Shown: positions 1 to 8,298, numbered from the stretch's first letter. The stretch is 49,511 nucleotides of DNA from Candidatus Treponema merdequi (GCA_018064525.1 JAGHVB010000046.1:1-49511), one strand, 5' to 3'. The notes: generated by a model not told the origin, from the sequence alone. Numbers and translations: made by a program.

Positions 1-22
1 AGATTTTTGATATTCAAAAATT

Positions 23-176
23 CTAATTTTTCTTCAAATTTGAGGAATTCTCAAATAAATAAATATGAGTTACAGACATCGGTGAAGACACAGAATTTGC
101 ATTGTCACAACCAGTAAAAAATGCGCTGCACATTCCAGCCAATATCATCATGAAAGCAAAAAAAAGTTTTTTTCAT
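23..176 (-). pseudogene. Small lipoprotein gene with an apparent +1 frameshift near its start
   Basis: A strong ribosome site (GCAGGAGAT, 182-190) stands 7 nt before an ATG at 176. The codons begin MKKTFF and then meet a run of eight T. In the frame as written the protein stops after 22 residues. With seven T the frame continues into FAFMMILAGMCSAFFTGC, a lipoprotein signal peptide with a TGC lipobox, and then about 28 polar residues to a TAG at 23-25. I infer a roughly 50-residue lipoprotein that is disrupted, switched off by slippage in the T run, or misread by one base. The start lies inside a 17-bp inverted repeat (162-178 and 220-236). No family recognised. Confidence 0.45.
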
Positions 177-236
177 TTTAAATCTCCTGCTTTATCTGTT
201 AGATTTCACAGGCGACTATAAATGAAAAAAACTTTT
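162..236. repeat. 17-bp perfect inverted repeat around the small lipoprotein start
   Basis: AAAAGTTTTTTTCATTT at 162-178 is the exact reverse complement of AAATGAAAAAAACTTTT at 220-236. The left arm contains the start codon and first codons of the frameshifted lipoprotein on the minus strand. The right arm is an inverted copy that would encode MKKTF then a stop on the plus strand. The 41-base loop holds the lipoprotein ribosome site. Confidence 0.6.
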
Positions 237-241
237 CTTAT

Positions 242-279
242 TTGAGAGTTTTATGAGCGTTTTCTAAGAAAATTCTCAA
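242..279 (-). terminator. Weak hairpin downstream of gltX
   Basis: An 11-bp stem with one G-T wobble (242-252 with 269-279) follows the gltX stop on the minus strand. The tract after it is not a clean T run, so termination is only possible. Confidence 0.25.
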
Positions 280-295
280 GATTCGTAATGAAGAA

Positions 296-1873
296 TCAGT
301 TCAATGCGGCAAGTGTTTTTTCTATTCTTGCAATTGACTTTTCTTTTCCAAGAACGAGGATTGATCCGATCAATGGAGGTGAAACGCGGCTTCCTGTTAC
401 TGCCATACGGATAGGCATCATAAAGTCACCGAGTTTGATTCCAAGTGCTTCTGCCTTTTCTTTTGCAAGTGCTTCAGCTGCTTCGTGGTCAAGATCAAAT
501 ACTTTTGCAACGAAATCTTTTGCTGCTTCAAGAACTTCTTTTGTTTTTGCAAGGTCAATCTTTTTAGGAATGATCTGTTCTGCAGGTGGAACAGCAGGTT
601 CTGTGAACATGAAGTGTACCATTTCTGCAGCTTCAGTCAAAAACTTAAGGCGTTCCTGAATAAGCGGCATGAGACCTAAAAGTGTTTTTTCTACATCTTC
701 TGTAGACATATTCATTGACTTATCAACACAGTAAGGTCTTCCGTCTTCTCCAAGTGCAACACCAGAGAATTCTGGTCCTACATTTGGTTTTGGCTGAGGA
801 TTTTCAGGATTGATTTCGAGAGTTGCATCGCCGGTTCCTGTAATGAATGGAAGTGTCCATTTATAAAGTTCTTCGGCACTCATCTGACGGATGTAGTTAC
901 CGTTGTAGTATTCAAGCTTCTTGTAGTCAAATACAGCCGGAGCCTTGTTAAGATGTTCAAGCTTAAAGTTTTTAGCAAGTTCTTCCATTGTGTAGAATTC
1001 CTGGCCTTCAACGTATGAACATCCAAGCATTGCTACATAGTTTACGATTGCTTTTGGTAAGTAGCCTCTGGCACGGAATTCGTTAAGTGATGTTGATCCG
1101 TGGCGTTTAGAAAGTTTCTTTCCGTCTGAACCGTTTACCATTGGAAGATGGCAGAATTCCGGGTGTTCCCATCCGAATGATTTGTACATCTGAACATGCA
1201 AAGGTGTAGAAGGAATCCATTCCTGTGCACGCATTACATGTGAGATTTTCATCATGTGGTCGTCAACGATGTTTGCAAGGTGATATGTAGGAAATCCGTC
1301 TGACTTAAGGAGAACAGGGTCTGGAGAAATATCTTCATTTTTCCATTCGATGTCGCCAAGGATGTGGTCAGAGAATGTTGTTGTTCCTTCCATTGGAACT
1401 TTAAGACGGATTACGTATGGTTTTCCGGCATCAAGATTTGCCTTTACTTCTTCAGGAGTAAGGTGACGGCAGTTTCTGTCATATCCCGGAGCCATTTTGT
1501 TTTCAGTCTGAATTTTTCTGATACGGTCGAGGCGTTCAGCATCACAGAAACAGTAATATGCTTCTCCGTTTTCGATAAGTTTCTGAGCATATTCTTTGTA
1601 AAGTTCAAAACGTTCACTCTGAACATAAGGTCCGTATTCACCACCCTTTGAGCCGCCTTCGTCCCAGTCGATTCCAAGCCATGCCATTGTGTCATAAAGA
1701 TTCTGAACATATTTTTCGTCATAGCGTGTGCGGTCTGTATCTTCAAGACGGAGAATAAATTTTCCACCTTTTGAACGTGCGTAAAGATAATTGAAAAGTG
1801 CTGTGCGGACACCACCGATGTGCTGCATTCCTGTTGGAGATGGTGCGTAACGAACGCGTACTTCTTCTGACAT
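296..1873 (-). CDS. gltX: Glutamyl-tRNA synthetase
   Basis: Class I aminoacyl-tRNA synthetase that charges tRNA-Glu (and, in bacteria lacking GlnRS, tRNA-Gln) in the cytoplasm. It is 525 residues long, near the usual family length. The nucleotide-binding HIGH motif appears as HIGG at residues 18-21 and the KMSKS loop as KLSKR at 253-257. A CxC...CxH zinc-type cluster is visible at C108, C110, C135 and H137. The ATG at 1873 has an AGAGG ribosome site 7 nt upstream. A promoter-like TTGTTA-N17-TATATT at 2064-2092 would place the long hairpin repeat at 1911-2033 inside a roughly 180-nt 5' leader. It is transcribed alone; its neighbours give no functional link. Confidence 0.96.
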   Translation of the reverse strand: MSEEVRVRYAPSPTGMQHIGGVRTALFNYLYARSKGGKFILRLEDTDRTRYDEKYVQNLYDTMAWLGIDWDEGGSKGGEYGPYVQSERFELYKEYAQKLIENGEAYYCFCDAERLDRIRKIQTENKMAPGYDRNCRHLTPEEVKANLDAGKPYVIRLKVPMEGTTTFSDHILGDIEWKNEDISPDPVLLKSDGFPTYHLANIVDDHMMKISHVMRAQEWIPSTPLHVQMYKSFGWEHPEFCHLPMVNGSDGKKLSKRHGSTSLNEFRARGYLPKAIVNYVAMLGCSYVEGQEFYTMEELAKNFKLEHLNKAPAVFDYKKLEYYNGNYIRQMSAEELYKWTLPFITGTGDATLEINPENPQPKPNVGPEFSGVALGEDGRPYCVDKSMNMSTEDVEKTLLGLMPLIQERLKFLTEAAEMVHFMFTEPAVPPAEQIIPKKIDLAKTKEVLEAAKDFVAKVFDLDHEAAEALAKEKAEALGIKLGDFMMPIRMAVTGSRVSPPLIGSILVLGKEKSIARIEKTLAALN

Positions 1874-1910
1874 ATATAACCTCTAAAAAATAATATCAAT
1901 TCCAGAAATT

Positions 1911-2033
1911 CCCTGATATGCCTTTCGTCACGCACGCGTCACAAAAAAAGGCTGTGCTCGTGGGTATAGTATGTGGTAGAACTGCGGCGCAGAATTTTTT
2001 TTGTGGCGCGTGCGTGACTACGGCATATCAGGG
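1911..2033. repeat. Hairpin repeat R1 (GC-rich core in self-complementary arms)
   Basis: CCCTGATATGCC (1911-1922) pairs with 2022-2033. GTCACGCACGCG (1927-1938) pairs with 2007-2018. An A7 run (1943-1949) pairs with a T8 run (1995-2002). The roughly 60-base centre (1943-2002) is shared, in opposite orientation, with R2, while the outer arms are not. It lies between gltX and its probable promoter. Confidence 0.75.
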
Positions 2034-2063
2034 ACATCTGTGTCATTACATTTATTAGATGTT

Positions 2064-2092
2064 AATATATCAGAAAATGGAAAATGTAACAA
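2064..2092 (-). promoter_or_regulatory. Probable gltX promoter
   Basis: TTGTTA (2087-2092), 17-nt spacer, TATATT (2064-2069) on the minus strand. A transcript from here would run through hairpin R1 before gltX. Confidence 0.4.
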
Positions 2093-2121
2093 TAATATAG
2101 GTTTTCAAAAAAGATTAAAAA

Positions 2122-2228
2122 CACCGTAGCCGGGAGCATATTACAAAAAAAATTCTGCGTCGCAGTCATTCCCTATACTGCGCCCGCGAGCACAGCCTTT
2201 TTTTGTAATATGCTCCTGGCGAAAGGTG
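2122..2228. repeat. Hairpin repeat R2, inverted relative of R1
   Basis: The left arm CACC-GTA-GCCGGGAGCATATTAC plus an A run pairs with T7-GTAATATGCTCCTGGC...GGTG on the right. The reverse complement of the core (about 2145-2203) aligns with the R1 core: both begin A7-GGCTGTGCTCG and end CGCAGAA-T8, with a CTGCG just inside. The arms are unrelated in sequence to those of R1 but still pair with each other. Confidence 0.75.
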
Positions 2229-2249
2229 TTTTTGATATTTGTTTTGATG

Positions 2250-2312
2250 GACCGGCTAGCACAGCCTTTTTTTGTCATACGCTCGCGGCTGTATTGTGTT
2301 TTGGGTACTTAT
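2250..2312. repeat. Partial copy of the right half of R2
   Basis: GCACAGCCTTTTTTTGT followed by a diverged arm (CATACGCTCGCGGC...GTGTTTT) repeats the right half of R2, about 70 bases further on. No left arm is visible. It runs to the stop codon of the esterase gene. Confidence 0.5.
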
Positions 2313-3226
2313 TTAATCTGTTCCATTACCCATGGCCAGAGCCATTCTTCATTCCAACGGGTTTCTTTTACAAACTTTCCATTACCCATACCAAAACCGT
2401 GATCGCCTGTTTCGTTGAGAATAAAAATATGAGGAACACTCTGCTTTGTGAGAGCTTCGTCAAGTCTTACTGAATTTTCGTACTTTACTGTGCGGTCGTC
2501 TTTATTTGTCAAAAGAAAAACAGGACACATATCACTTTTAACAGCAAGTTCCATTGAAAATCTATCAAGGAATTTCTGCGACGGATTTGTACCGATCAGA
2601 CTCTTTCTTGACCATTCATGACCGATGTCATACTGCATTGAAACAACCGGATAAATCGGCATTACGAAATTCGGTTTTACGCTTGCACCAGATTGTATTC
2701 CAAGTTTTTTAAGTTCATTTTCTTTATCACCGAAAGCACCTGCCATTACAACAAGATGTCCCCCTGCACTAAATCCGATTGCCCCTACTTTGTTTACGTC
2801 AATCTTCCACTCGCCTGCATTGTCACGAATAAGCTGAATTGAACGCTGAATGTCTTCAAGCATTGCAGGATGATGAAAACCGTCACCAGAAACGCGATAT
2901 CTCAAAACAAAAGCATTTACACCTTTTGACTGAAACCACGCAGCAACTTTGTGACCTTCGTGTCCCATTCCAAGATGATGATAGCTTCCGCCAGGACAAA
3001 CGATTACGGCAGCACCAGTGTTATTTTTTTCATCTGCAAAATATGGCTGAAGCCATGAGATGTTTGATTTTACTGCCGGAACATCTTTCCAGATTCTGAT
3101 TTTTTTAGAAGGATTTCCAACAGCAAAAACTGAGTTCATCAGTAAACAAAAACTAAAAACAGCAATCATGCTTTTTTTTGTGGAATTTGTAAAAACTTTT
3201 TTTTGTAAATTAAAATTTCTTTTCAT
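2309..3226 (-). CDS. Secreted alpha/beta-hydrolase (carbohydrate esterase-like)
   Basis: A serine hydrolase of the alpha/beta fold, probably an exported acyl or acetyl esterase acting on plant or host glycans (inference from the BD-FAE/acetylxylan-esterase-like pattern). From the ATG at 3226 the protein has 305 residues. The first 35 or so form a signal peptide with a long basic region ending near NSVFA. The oxyanion-type CPGGSY lies near residue 78, the nucleophile S153 in GFSAGGH, the acid in KDD near 243-244, and H276 in GDHGFG. The ribosome site GGGAG is 8 nt upstream of this ATG. The start overlaps the HAD stop as TAATG, so the two are translationally coupled. Longer starts upstream lack a ribosome site. 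Confidence 0.8.
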   Translation of the reverse strand: MKRNFNLQKKVFTNSTKKSMIAVFSFCLLMNSVFAVGNPSKKIRIWKDVPAVKSNISWLQPYFADEKNNTGAAVIVCPGGSYHHLGMGHEGHKVAAWFQSKGVNAFVLRYRVSGDGFHHPAMLEDIQRSIQLIRDNAGEWKIDVNKVGAIGFSAGGHLVVMAGAFGDKENELKKLGIQSGASVKPNFVMPIYPVVSMQYDIGHEWSRKSLIGTNPSQKFLDRFSMELAVKSDMCPVFLLTNKDDRTVKYENSVRLDEALTKQSVPHIFILNETGDHGFGMGNGKFVKETRWNEEWLWPWVMEQIK

Positions 3227-3876
3227 TATAAAATCTCCCTTAAAATTGAAATCGGTTTTGCAATTCTGTAACATAATTTTTTAATTTCTTCATCAGGTTC
3301 AATTTTATCCGGAATCATTACAGTAACAAGTCCTGCACCATGAACGCTTTTTACACCGTTCGGGCTGTCTTCTACTCCGACACAGTCACAAGGTTTTACT
3401 CCAAGTTTTTCTGCAGTTTTGAGATATATTTCCGGATCCGGTTTTGAATGAGTTACTTCATCTCCAAAAGTTCCACATTCAAAATAATCAAAAATGCCGC
3501 AGGCAGTAAGCTGCCTTTTTACAGTCGCACTTCTCGTACTCGAAGAAAGACCAAGCCGATACTCCTTGTCACGAAGATAATCAAGAGTCTCTTTTACTTC
3601 CGGCATAAGTGGAATTCCTTCGGAAAATTCCACTTCATGAAAATAATCTGAAAAAGTTTTAAAAAAAGCAGGACAGTCAAAATTTTTTCCATAACGGCGG
3701 GTAAGTTTTTCTGCCATCATCTTTTCATTGCATCCGCGGTTTTCAACTATCGCTTTATCAATATCAGGTAACCCCATTTCGTCCGCAAGACGATACCAGA
3801 TTCTGTCACAGATAGTTTCAGAATCAATGAGAACTCCGTCCATATCAAAAATTACTGCTTTAATATTTTGTAACAT
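3226..3876 (-). CDS. HAD-superfamily phosphatase (beta-phosphoglucomutase-like)
   Basis: A haloacid-dehalogenase phosphohydrolase or sugar-phosphate mutase, cytoplasmic. From the ATG at 3876 it has 216 residues. Motif I is FDMDGVLID with the nucleophile and acid at D11 and D13. Motif II is the SSSTR stretch, motif III the Lys of HSKPDPEIY, and motif IV GVEDSPNG. The cap lies between motifs I and II, as in subfamily IA. The substrate cannot be read from sequence. No ribosome site precedes the ATG; instead TTGATT-N17-TAATAT ends 7 nt before it, so a leaderless mRNA is likely. Its stop overlaps the esterase start, forming a two-gene operon. Confidence 0.85.
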   Translation of the reverse strand: MLQNIKAVIFDMDGVLIDSETICDRIWYRLADEMGLPDIDKAIVENRGCNEKMMAEKLTRRYGKNFDCPAFFKTFSDYFHEVEFSEGIPLMPEVKETLDYLRDKEYRLGLSSSTRSATVKRQLTACGIFDYFECGTFGDEVTHSKPDPEIYLKTAEKLGVKPCDCVGVEDSPNGVKSVHGAGLVTVMIPDKIEPDEEIKKLCYRIAKPISILREIL

Positions 3877-3883
3877 GAAAAAT

Positions 3884-3912
3884 ATATTATAAAAAAATGG
3901 AATTTTAATCAA
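3884..3912 (-). promoter_or_regulatory. Promoter of the HAD-esterase pair, abutting the start codon
   Basis: TTGATT (3907-3912), 17-nt spacer, TAATAT (3884-3889), then 7 nt to the ATG at 3876. Confidence 0.55.
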
Positions 3913-3956
3913 ACGAAAATCTTTATGCAAAAATTTTTAATTTGAAAAATAATAAA

Positions 3957-4024
3957 AAAAAGACTGTCAGAAAACCGGACTGCACTATCAATGCAGCCTT
4001 CGGTTAAATCGGGACAGTCTTTTT
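3957..4024 (-). terminator. Branched terminator after the symporter gene
   Basis: AAAAAGACTGTC (3957-3968) pairs perfectly with GACAGTCTTTTT (4013-4024). Inside, AACCG/CGGTT and CTGCA/TGCAG can form a nested second helix. It works in both directions and closes the symporter transcript on the minus strand. Confidence 0.85.
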
Positions 4025-4049
4025 ATAAGTTCCACTTAAACTGAAAAAA

Positions 4050-5531
4050 TCAGCCTAATTTTGGAAATCTTTCAAAATAAGATTTTGTTTCTTTAGCAAC
4101 AACGCCTGAAAGAACAAGCAGTGAAATACAGTTAGGAATTGCCATAAGTCCGTTTGTAATATCTGCAATTGTAAATACTGCGTTTACAGTAAAATATGGT
4201 CCGATTGCTACAAACAATACATAGAGAACTCGATAAATAAGAACATATTTCATATTGCCTTTTGTCAGATATTCAAGACATTTTTCTGAATAATAATCCC
4301 AGCCGAGAATTGTTGTAAAAGCAAAGAATGCAAGACAAAGCATAAGAAGGAACTGAACAGAATGTCCGTCACCACCAAGAACTTTGTTGAAAGCAAGTGC
4401 TGTCAAAGGAGCACCTTTTACACCCATATTCCAGTTTGAAACAAGCTTGACAGCACCGTCAACCTGTTCAAATACGATTCCGCCCGGTGCAATGATGTCA
4501 CCATAGAAAGCAACTACAATTGCAAGACCAGTCATTGTACAGACGATGAGAGTATCAATTACAGTTCCAGTCATGTTGACCAAAGCCTGTTCTACAGGTT
4601 CATTTGTCTGAACAGGAGCTGCTGCGATAGGAGCAGAACCAAGACCAGCTTCATTAGAGAAGATACCGCGTGCAATACCTTTCTGCATTGATTCTGTAAT
4701 CATCTTGATGATGTAACCTGCGATACCTGCTGTTGCAGCGTGAACACCGAATGCAGATTTGAAAATCAAAACAAATGCTCCAGGAATCTTTGTTGCATTC
4801 ATGATAAGAACAGAAAGTCCGAGGAATACATAAATGATTGCCATTGCAGGAACAACTTTTTCTGCAACTTTTGAAATTCTTTTAAGTCCACCGATTACAA
4901 CAAGAGCAGTACAAAGAGTAACAACGATTCCGGAAATTACTGTTGCCCATGTATAACCTGTTCCGAACAAAGTGAATGCAATGTTCATTCCGTCAGGGTC
5001 AAATGCGTTGTTGACAGCATCTGTAATACCGTTAATCTGTGTCATTGTACCGATTCCAAGAAGTCCTGCAAGAACACCAAAGACAGCAAAAAGAACTGCA
5101 AGCCACTTCCAGCTTTTTCCCATTCCCTTTTCAATAGTATAGAAAGGTCCACCAAGAATGTGACCGTCTTCTTTTACTTCACGATACTTAATTGAAAGCA
5201 TACATTCAGAATATTTTGTTGCAGTTCCGAGAATTGCAGCAAACCACATCCAGAACAAAGCTCCAGGACCACCGCCAACAATAGCTGTTGCTACACCGAC
5301 AATATTACCAGTACCGATTGTAGCAGAAAGAGCTGTACACAAAGCAGAAAAACCAGAAAGTTCTCCTTCTCCGTCATTCTTCTTGAAAATACTCTTAAAA
5401 GCTCTTCCAAGTTTTGTAAACTGAACACCGCGTGCTGAAATTGTCAAAACAAGTCCAGTTACAAGGATAAGTGCGATTGTAGGGATTCCCCATACAACGT
5501 CATCAATTTTTGTAAGGATTTCATCAAACAT
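4050..5531 (-). CDS. Sodium:alanine/glycine symporter (AGCS family)
   Basis: Inner-membrane carrier of the alanine-or-glycine:cation symporter family, importing glycine or alanine with Na+. From the ATG at 5531 it has 493 residues with about ten hydrophobic segments. The family-typical stretches GTGNIVGVATAIVGGGPGALFWMW and IFSNEAGLGSAPIAAA are present. A longer start at 5567 falls inside the terminator hairpin of the upstream riboswitch and has no ribosome site, so I reject it. The glycine riboswitch in the leader supports glycine as a sensed and probably transported substrate. Transcribed alone, with its own terminator. Confidence 0.92.
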   Translation of the reverse strand: MFDEILTKIDDVVWGIPTIALILVTGLVLTISARGVQFTKLGRAFKSIFKKNDGEGELSGFSALCTALSATIGTGNIVGVATAIVGGGPGALFWMWFAAILGTATKYSECMLSIKYREVKEDGHILGGPFYTIEKGMGKSWKWLAVLFAVFGVLAGLLGIGTMTQINGITDAVNNAFDPDGMNIAFTLFGTGYTWATVISGIVVTLCTALVVIGGLKRISKVAEKVVPAMAIIYVFLGLSVLIMNATKIPGAFVLIFKSAFGVHAATAGIAGYIIKMITESMQKGIARGIFSNEAGLGSAPIAAAPVQTNEPVEQALVNMTGTVIDTLIVCTMTGLAIVVAFYGDIIAPGGIVFEQVDGAVKLVSNWNMGVKGAPLTALAFNKVLGGDGHSVQFLLMLCLAFFAFTTILGWDYYSEKCLEYLTKGNMKYVLIYRVLYVLFVAIGPYFTVNAVFTIADITNGLMAIPNCISLLVLSGVVAKETKSYFERFPKLG

Positions 5532-5544
5532 CTTGAACATCCGT

Positions 5545-5594
5545 TTAAAAAGAAAATAGAGCCTCAAAACTGAAGAACTCAGTTTATCAGCTCT
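5545..5594 (-). terminator. Riboswitch expression platform (intrinsic terminator)
   Basis: AGAGC/GCTCT (5558-5562 with 5590-5594) encloses AAACTGA/TCAGTTT (5567-5573 with 5579-5585). On the minus strand this is followed by ATTTTCTTTTT. It lies between the glycine aptamer and the symporter start, as expected for transcriptional control. Confidence 0.65.
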
Positions 5595-5609
5595 CTAAAG
5601 AGTACATGG

Positions 5610-5745
5610 AACGATTCTTTACCCCGTCCTCTTTGCCTGAGATATCAGTTTTCTCTGACCAAAAATGGCCTTAAAAAACCTAACCCTTCGGCGTCCCATT
5701 GGAATATGGGAACTCTCCAGAGAATTGCCCTCTTAATACATAAAA
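5610..5745 (-). promoter_or_regulatory. Glycine riboswitch
   Basis: On the minus strand the leader contains the conserved glycine-aptamer blocks in order: CTCTGGAGAGTTCC (5709-5722), GACGCCGAAGGGTTAGG (about 5679-5695), and ATCTCAGGCAAAGAGGACGGGG (about 5622-5643). I can make out one full aptamer, so it is probably a singlet. It controls a glycine/alanine symporter, a known class of target. Confidence 0.92.
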
Positions 5746-5757
5746 AAGCAATACGAA

Positions 5758-5786
5758 AGTTTAACCCAAGGGATTTATATTGTCAA
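5758..5786 (-). promoter_or_regulatory. Promoter of the riboswitch-symporter transcript
   Basis: TTGACA (5781-5786), 17-nt spacer, TAAACT (5758-5763). Transcription would begin near 5751, just before the glycine aptamer. Confidence 0.7.
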
Positions 5787-5827
5787 GTTTATATCAGGCG
5801 GAAATTGCACGCACGATACATTGACTT

Positions 5828-8263
5828 CTAAAAAACATTCTCAATAACTTCGCGGACATCGCTTACAGGAATAAATTTAATTCCTTTTTTAACGTGTTCA
5901 GGAATCTCATCGAGGTCACGGACATTTGCTTTTGGAATTAAAATTGTTTTTATTCCGTTTCTGCGTGCGGCTACTGTTTTTTCGCGGAGACCACCGATCG
6001 GCAGAACCTGTCCGGTAAGAGAAAGTTCACCAGTCATCGCAAGATTCTTTTTAATCGTCTTGTTTTTCAAAAGCGAGAGGAATGTTGTTGCCATCGTAAT
6101 TCCTGCGCTCGGGCCGTCTTTTGGTGTTGCGCCTTCCGGAATATGAAGATGGATGGAATTTTTTTCAAACCATTCTTCGTTTTTAATTCCGTTTTCTTCA
6201 GCATATTTTTTTACCCAGTTGAACGCAATCTGAGCAGATTCTTTCATTACATCGCCCATCTGACCTGTAAGCTGTAAATCACCTTTTCCAGGAAATGAAA
6301 TCGATTCAAGTAAAAGAGTATCTCCTCCCATGCTTGTCCATGCAAGTCCGATTGCAGTTCCAGGTTTTGAAGCCCGCTTGATTTCTGATTCATCAAAAAC
6401 CGGTTTCCCGAGATATTCTGCAAGGTCTTCCGGTTTTACAATATATTCAAGATCCTGAATGATCTGACCTTCATCAAGTTTTCTCATGATTTTTGTTACA
6501 ATTTTACGGTCAATTTTATCAATACATTTTTCAAAATTTCTGACGCCAGCCTCACGTGCATATTCCTCTGCAATTTTTGAAAGTGCGCTCTGAGTATATT
6601 TAATATTTGATTTTGCAAGTCCGACTTTTTTTAAGTTTTTTGGAACAAGATATTTTTTTGCGATTTCAATTTTTTCAGAATCGATGTAACCGGAAAGCGT
6701 AATCACTTCTGCCCTGTCAAGAAGAGGTCCCGGAATTGAATCTGTCGTATTTGCCGTAAGAATGAAAAGTACATTCGAAACATCAAACGGCAGATCAAGA
6801 TAATTATCACGGAATGTCACATTCTGTTCCGGGTCTAATACTTCAAGCAATGCAGAAGCAGGATCTCCCTGAACTCCAGACCCCATCTTATCAACTTCAT
6901 CAATCATAAATACCGGGGCATTTGATTTTGTAATCTTAAGTCCCTGAATGATTTTTCCTGGCATTGCACCGATGTAAGTTCTTCTATGTCCTTTGATTTC
7001 AGCTTCATCACGCATTCCACCGACAGAAAATCTGTAGAAAGGCTTATTCATCGCATTTGCAATTGATTTTCCGATGCTTGTCTTTCCGACTCCAGGAGGT
7101 CCAACTAAAAGAATGATTGTACCTTTGTTGTCCATTTTATTTTTGCGCACTGCAAGAAATTCCATTATGCGTTTTTTGACATCTTCAAGTCCGTAGTGGT
7201 CATGTTCGAGAGTTTTTTCTGCATCGAGAAGATTATAGTCTTTAAACTCTTCGTTTTTCCATGGAAGATTTGTAACTAGTTCGAGAAAGTTTCTTGTTCC
7301 GATGTATTCAGCAGAGTTTGGATCCATCAGATTGAATTTTGCAAGCTCGTCATCAACGGCTTCTTTAACTTCACCTTCGAAAGCAAGACTTTCAATTTTT
7401 TCTTTGTACTTCTGATAGTCAGTTAAATTACCGTGAGAATCTGTTCCAAGCTCTTCCTGAATTGACTTTAATTCTTCGCGTAAAAAATATTCCCGCTGAT
7501 TTTTTTCAACTCTTTCATTAAGTTCATTCTGAATCTTTTTCTGAATGCGTAAAAGTTCCTGTTCCTTTTTAATAAAAACAAGAACCTGCTCCATCCTCTG
7601 TCTGACATTTATGGTTTCAAGAATACGCTGCTGGTCTTCTTTGTCTACGTTCAGAATTGAAGCAATAAAATCTGCAATTTTTCCAGGCTGGTCAATGTTG
7701 ACCATATTGAGTCTCATTTCTTCTGAGAACATCGGATTGTTGTCAGAAATTTCCTTCATTTCTGAAATGAGTGCACGGGTAAGAGCTTTTACTTCAAAAG
7801 TGGAATCTTCTTCATCATCAAGATATTCTACAGTTGCAAGCATAGGATTGACTTTGCTCAAAACTTTTCTGATTTTGAAACGCTTGATTGTAGAAATAAA
7901 AATATTGATTCCGCCGTCAGGAAGATTTATCTTTTTAATGATTCTTGCAGCCGTACCGATTTCGTGAATATCAGAAATGTTCTGAGCCTCATTTTCGGTA
8001 CGTGTCATGCAAATTCCAAGAAAACCGTCATCTTCAAACGCCTTTTCAACAACCTTGACATCTTCGTTTGAAGAAATCATCAGCGGAGTAAAAACACCCG
8101 GAAAAATCGGGCGTCCCTGAATTGAAATGATATGAAGTTTATTTGGTAAAATATGCTCAACAGGCAGAATTGAATTTGAATCTACCTTTGTCTTTCTTTC
8201 TTTTCCGTCAGAATCAGTAATTACGACTTCAATTTCTGAATTAATGTCTTTTTTATTGCTCAT
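5828..8263 (-). CDS. lon: ATP-dependent protease Lon
   Basis: Cytoplasmic AAA+ serine protease that degrades misfolded and regulatory proteins. It has 811 residues in the usual bacterial order: LON substrate-recognition domain (about 40-240), coiled coil, AAA+ domain with Walker A GPPGVGKT at 388-395 and Walker B VFMIDEVDKMG, then the protease domain. The catalytic dyad is S719 (KDGPSAG) and K762 (GGLREKTVAA), 43 residues apart as in E. coli Lon. The N-terminal 30 residues are a polar extension. No ribosome site precedes the ATG; GTGACT-N17-TATATT ends 6 nt before it. It follows the kinase gene by 54 nt but has its own promoter. Confidence 0.97.
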   Translation of the reverse strand: MSNKKDINSEIEVVITDSDGKERKTKVDSNSILPVEHILPNKLHIISIQGRPIFPGVFTPLMISSNEDVKVVEKAFEDDGFLGICMTRTENEAQNISDIHEIGTAARIIKKINLPDGGINIFISTIKRFKIRKVLSKVNPMLATVEYLDDEEDSTFEVKALTRALISEMKEISDNNPMFSEEMRLNMVNIDQPGKIADFIASILNVDKEDQQRILETINVRQRMEQVLVFIKKEQELLRIQKKIQNELNERVEKNQREYFLREELKSIQEELGTDSHGNLTDYQKYKEKIESLAFEGEVKEAVDDELAKFNLMDPNSAEYIGTRNFLELVTNLPWKNEEFKDYNLLDAEKTLEHDHYGLEDVKKRIMEFLAVRKNKMDNKGTIILLVGPPGVGKTSIGKSIANAMNKPFYRFSVGGMRDEAEIKGHRRTYIGAMPGKIIQGLKITKSNAPVFMIDEVDKMGSGVQGDPASALLEVLDPEQNVTFRDNYLDLPFDVSNVLFILTANTTDSIPGPLLDRAEVITLSGYIDSEKIEIAKKYLVPKNLKKVGLAKSNIKYTQSALSKIAEEYAREAGVRNFEKCIDKIDRKIVTKIMRKLDEGQIIQDLEYIVKPEDLAEYLGKPVFDESEIKRASKPGTAIGLAWTSMGGDTLLLESISFPGKGDLQLTGQMGDVMKESAQIAFNWVKKYAEENGIKNEEWFEKNSIHLHIPEGATPKDGPSAGITMATTFLSLLKNKTIKKNLAMTGELSLTGQVLPIGGLREKTVAARRNGIKTILIPKANVRDLDEIPEHVKKGIKFIPVSDVREVIENVF

Positions 8264-8269
8264 ATCTAT

Positions 8270-8298
8270 AATATACAGATAAAATCCTAAAAAGTCAC
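8270..8298 (-). promoter_or_regulatory. lon promoter abutting the start codon
   Basis: GTGACT (8293-8298), 17-nt spacer, TATATT (8270-8275), then 6 nt to the ATG. No heat-shock-type element is apparent. Confidence 0.5.

Noticed and set aside
1444-1935. 163-codon minus-strand open frame inside and upstream of gltX
   Set aside because: It overlaps gltX in another frame on the same strand and shows no protein-like composition.
1911-2312. R1/R2 as an insertion sequence with terminal inverted repeats
   Set aside because: The elements are only 107-123 bases, carry no transposase, and each is a hairpin by itself rather than the two ends of one element.
3226-3274. Longer start of the esterase
   Set aside because: The internal ATG at 3226 has GGGAG at the right distance and gives a normal signal peptide.
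5531-5567. Longer start of the symporter (12 extra residues)
   Set aside because: The upstream start codon is part of the riboswitch terminator hairpin and lacks a ribosome site.
7545-7967. 140-codon plus-strand open frame opposite lon
   Set aside because: Shadow of the Lon N-terminal region.
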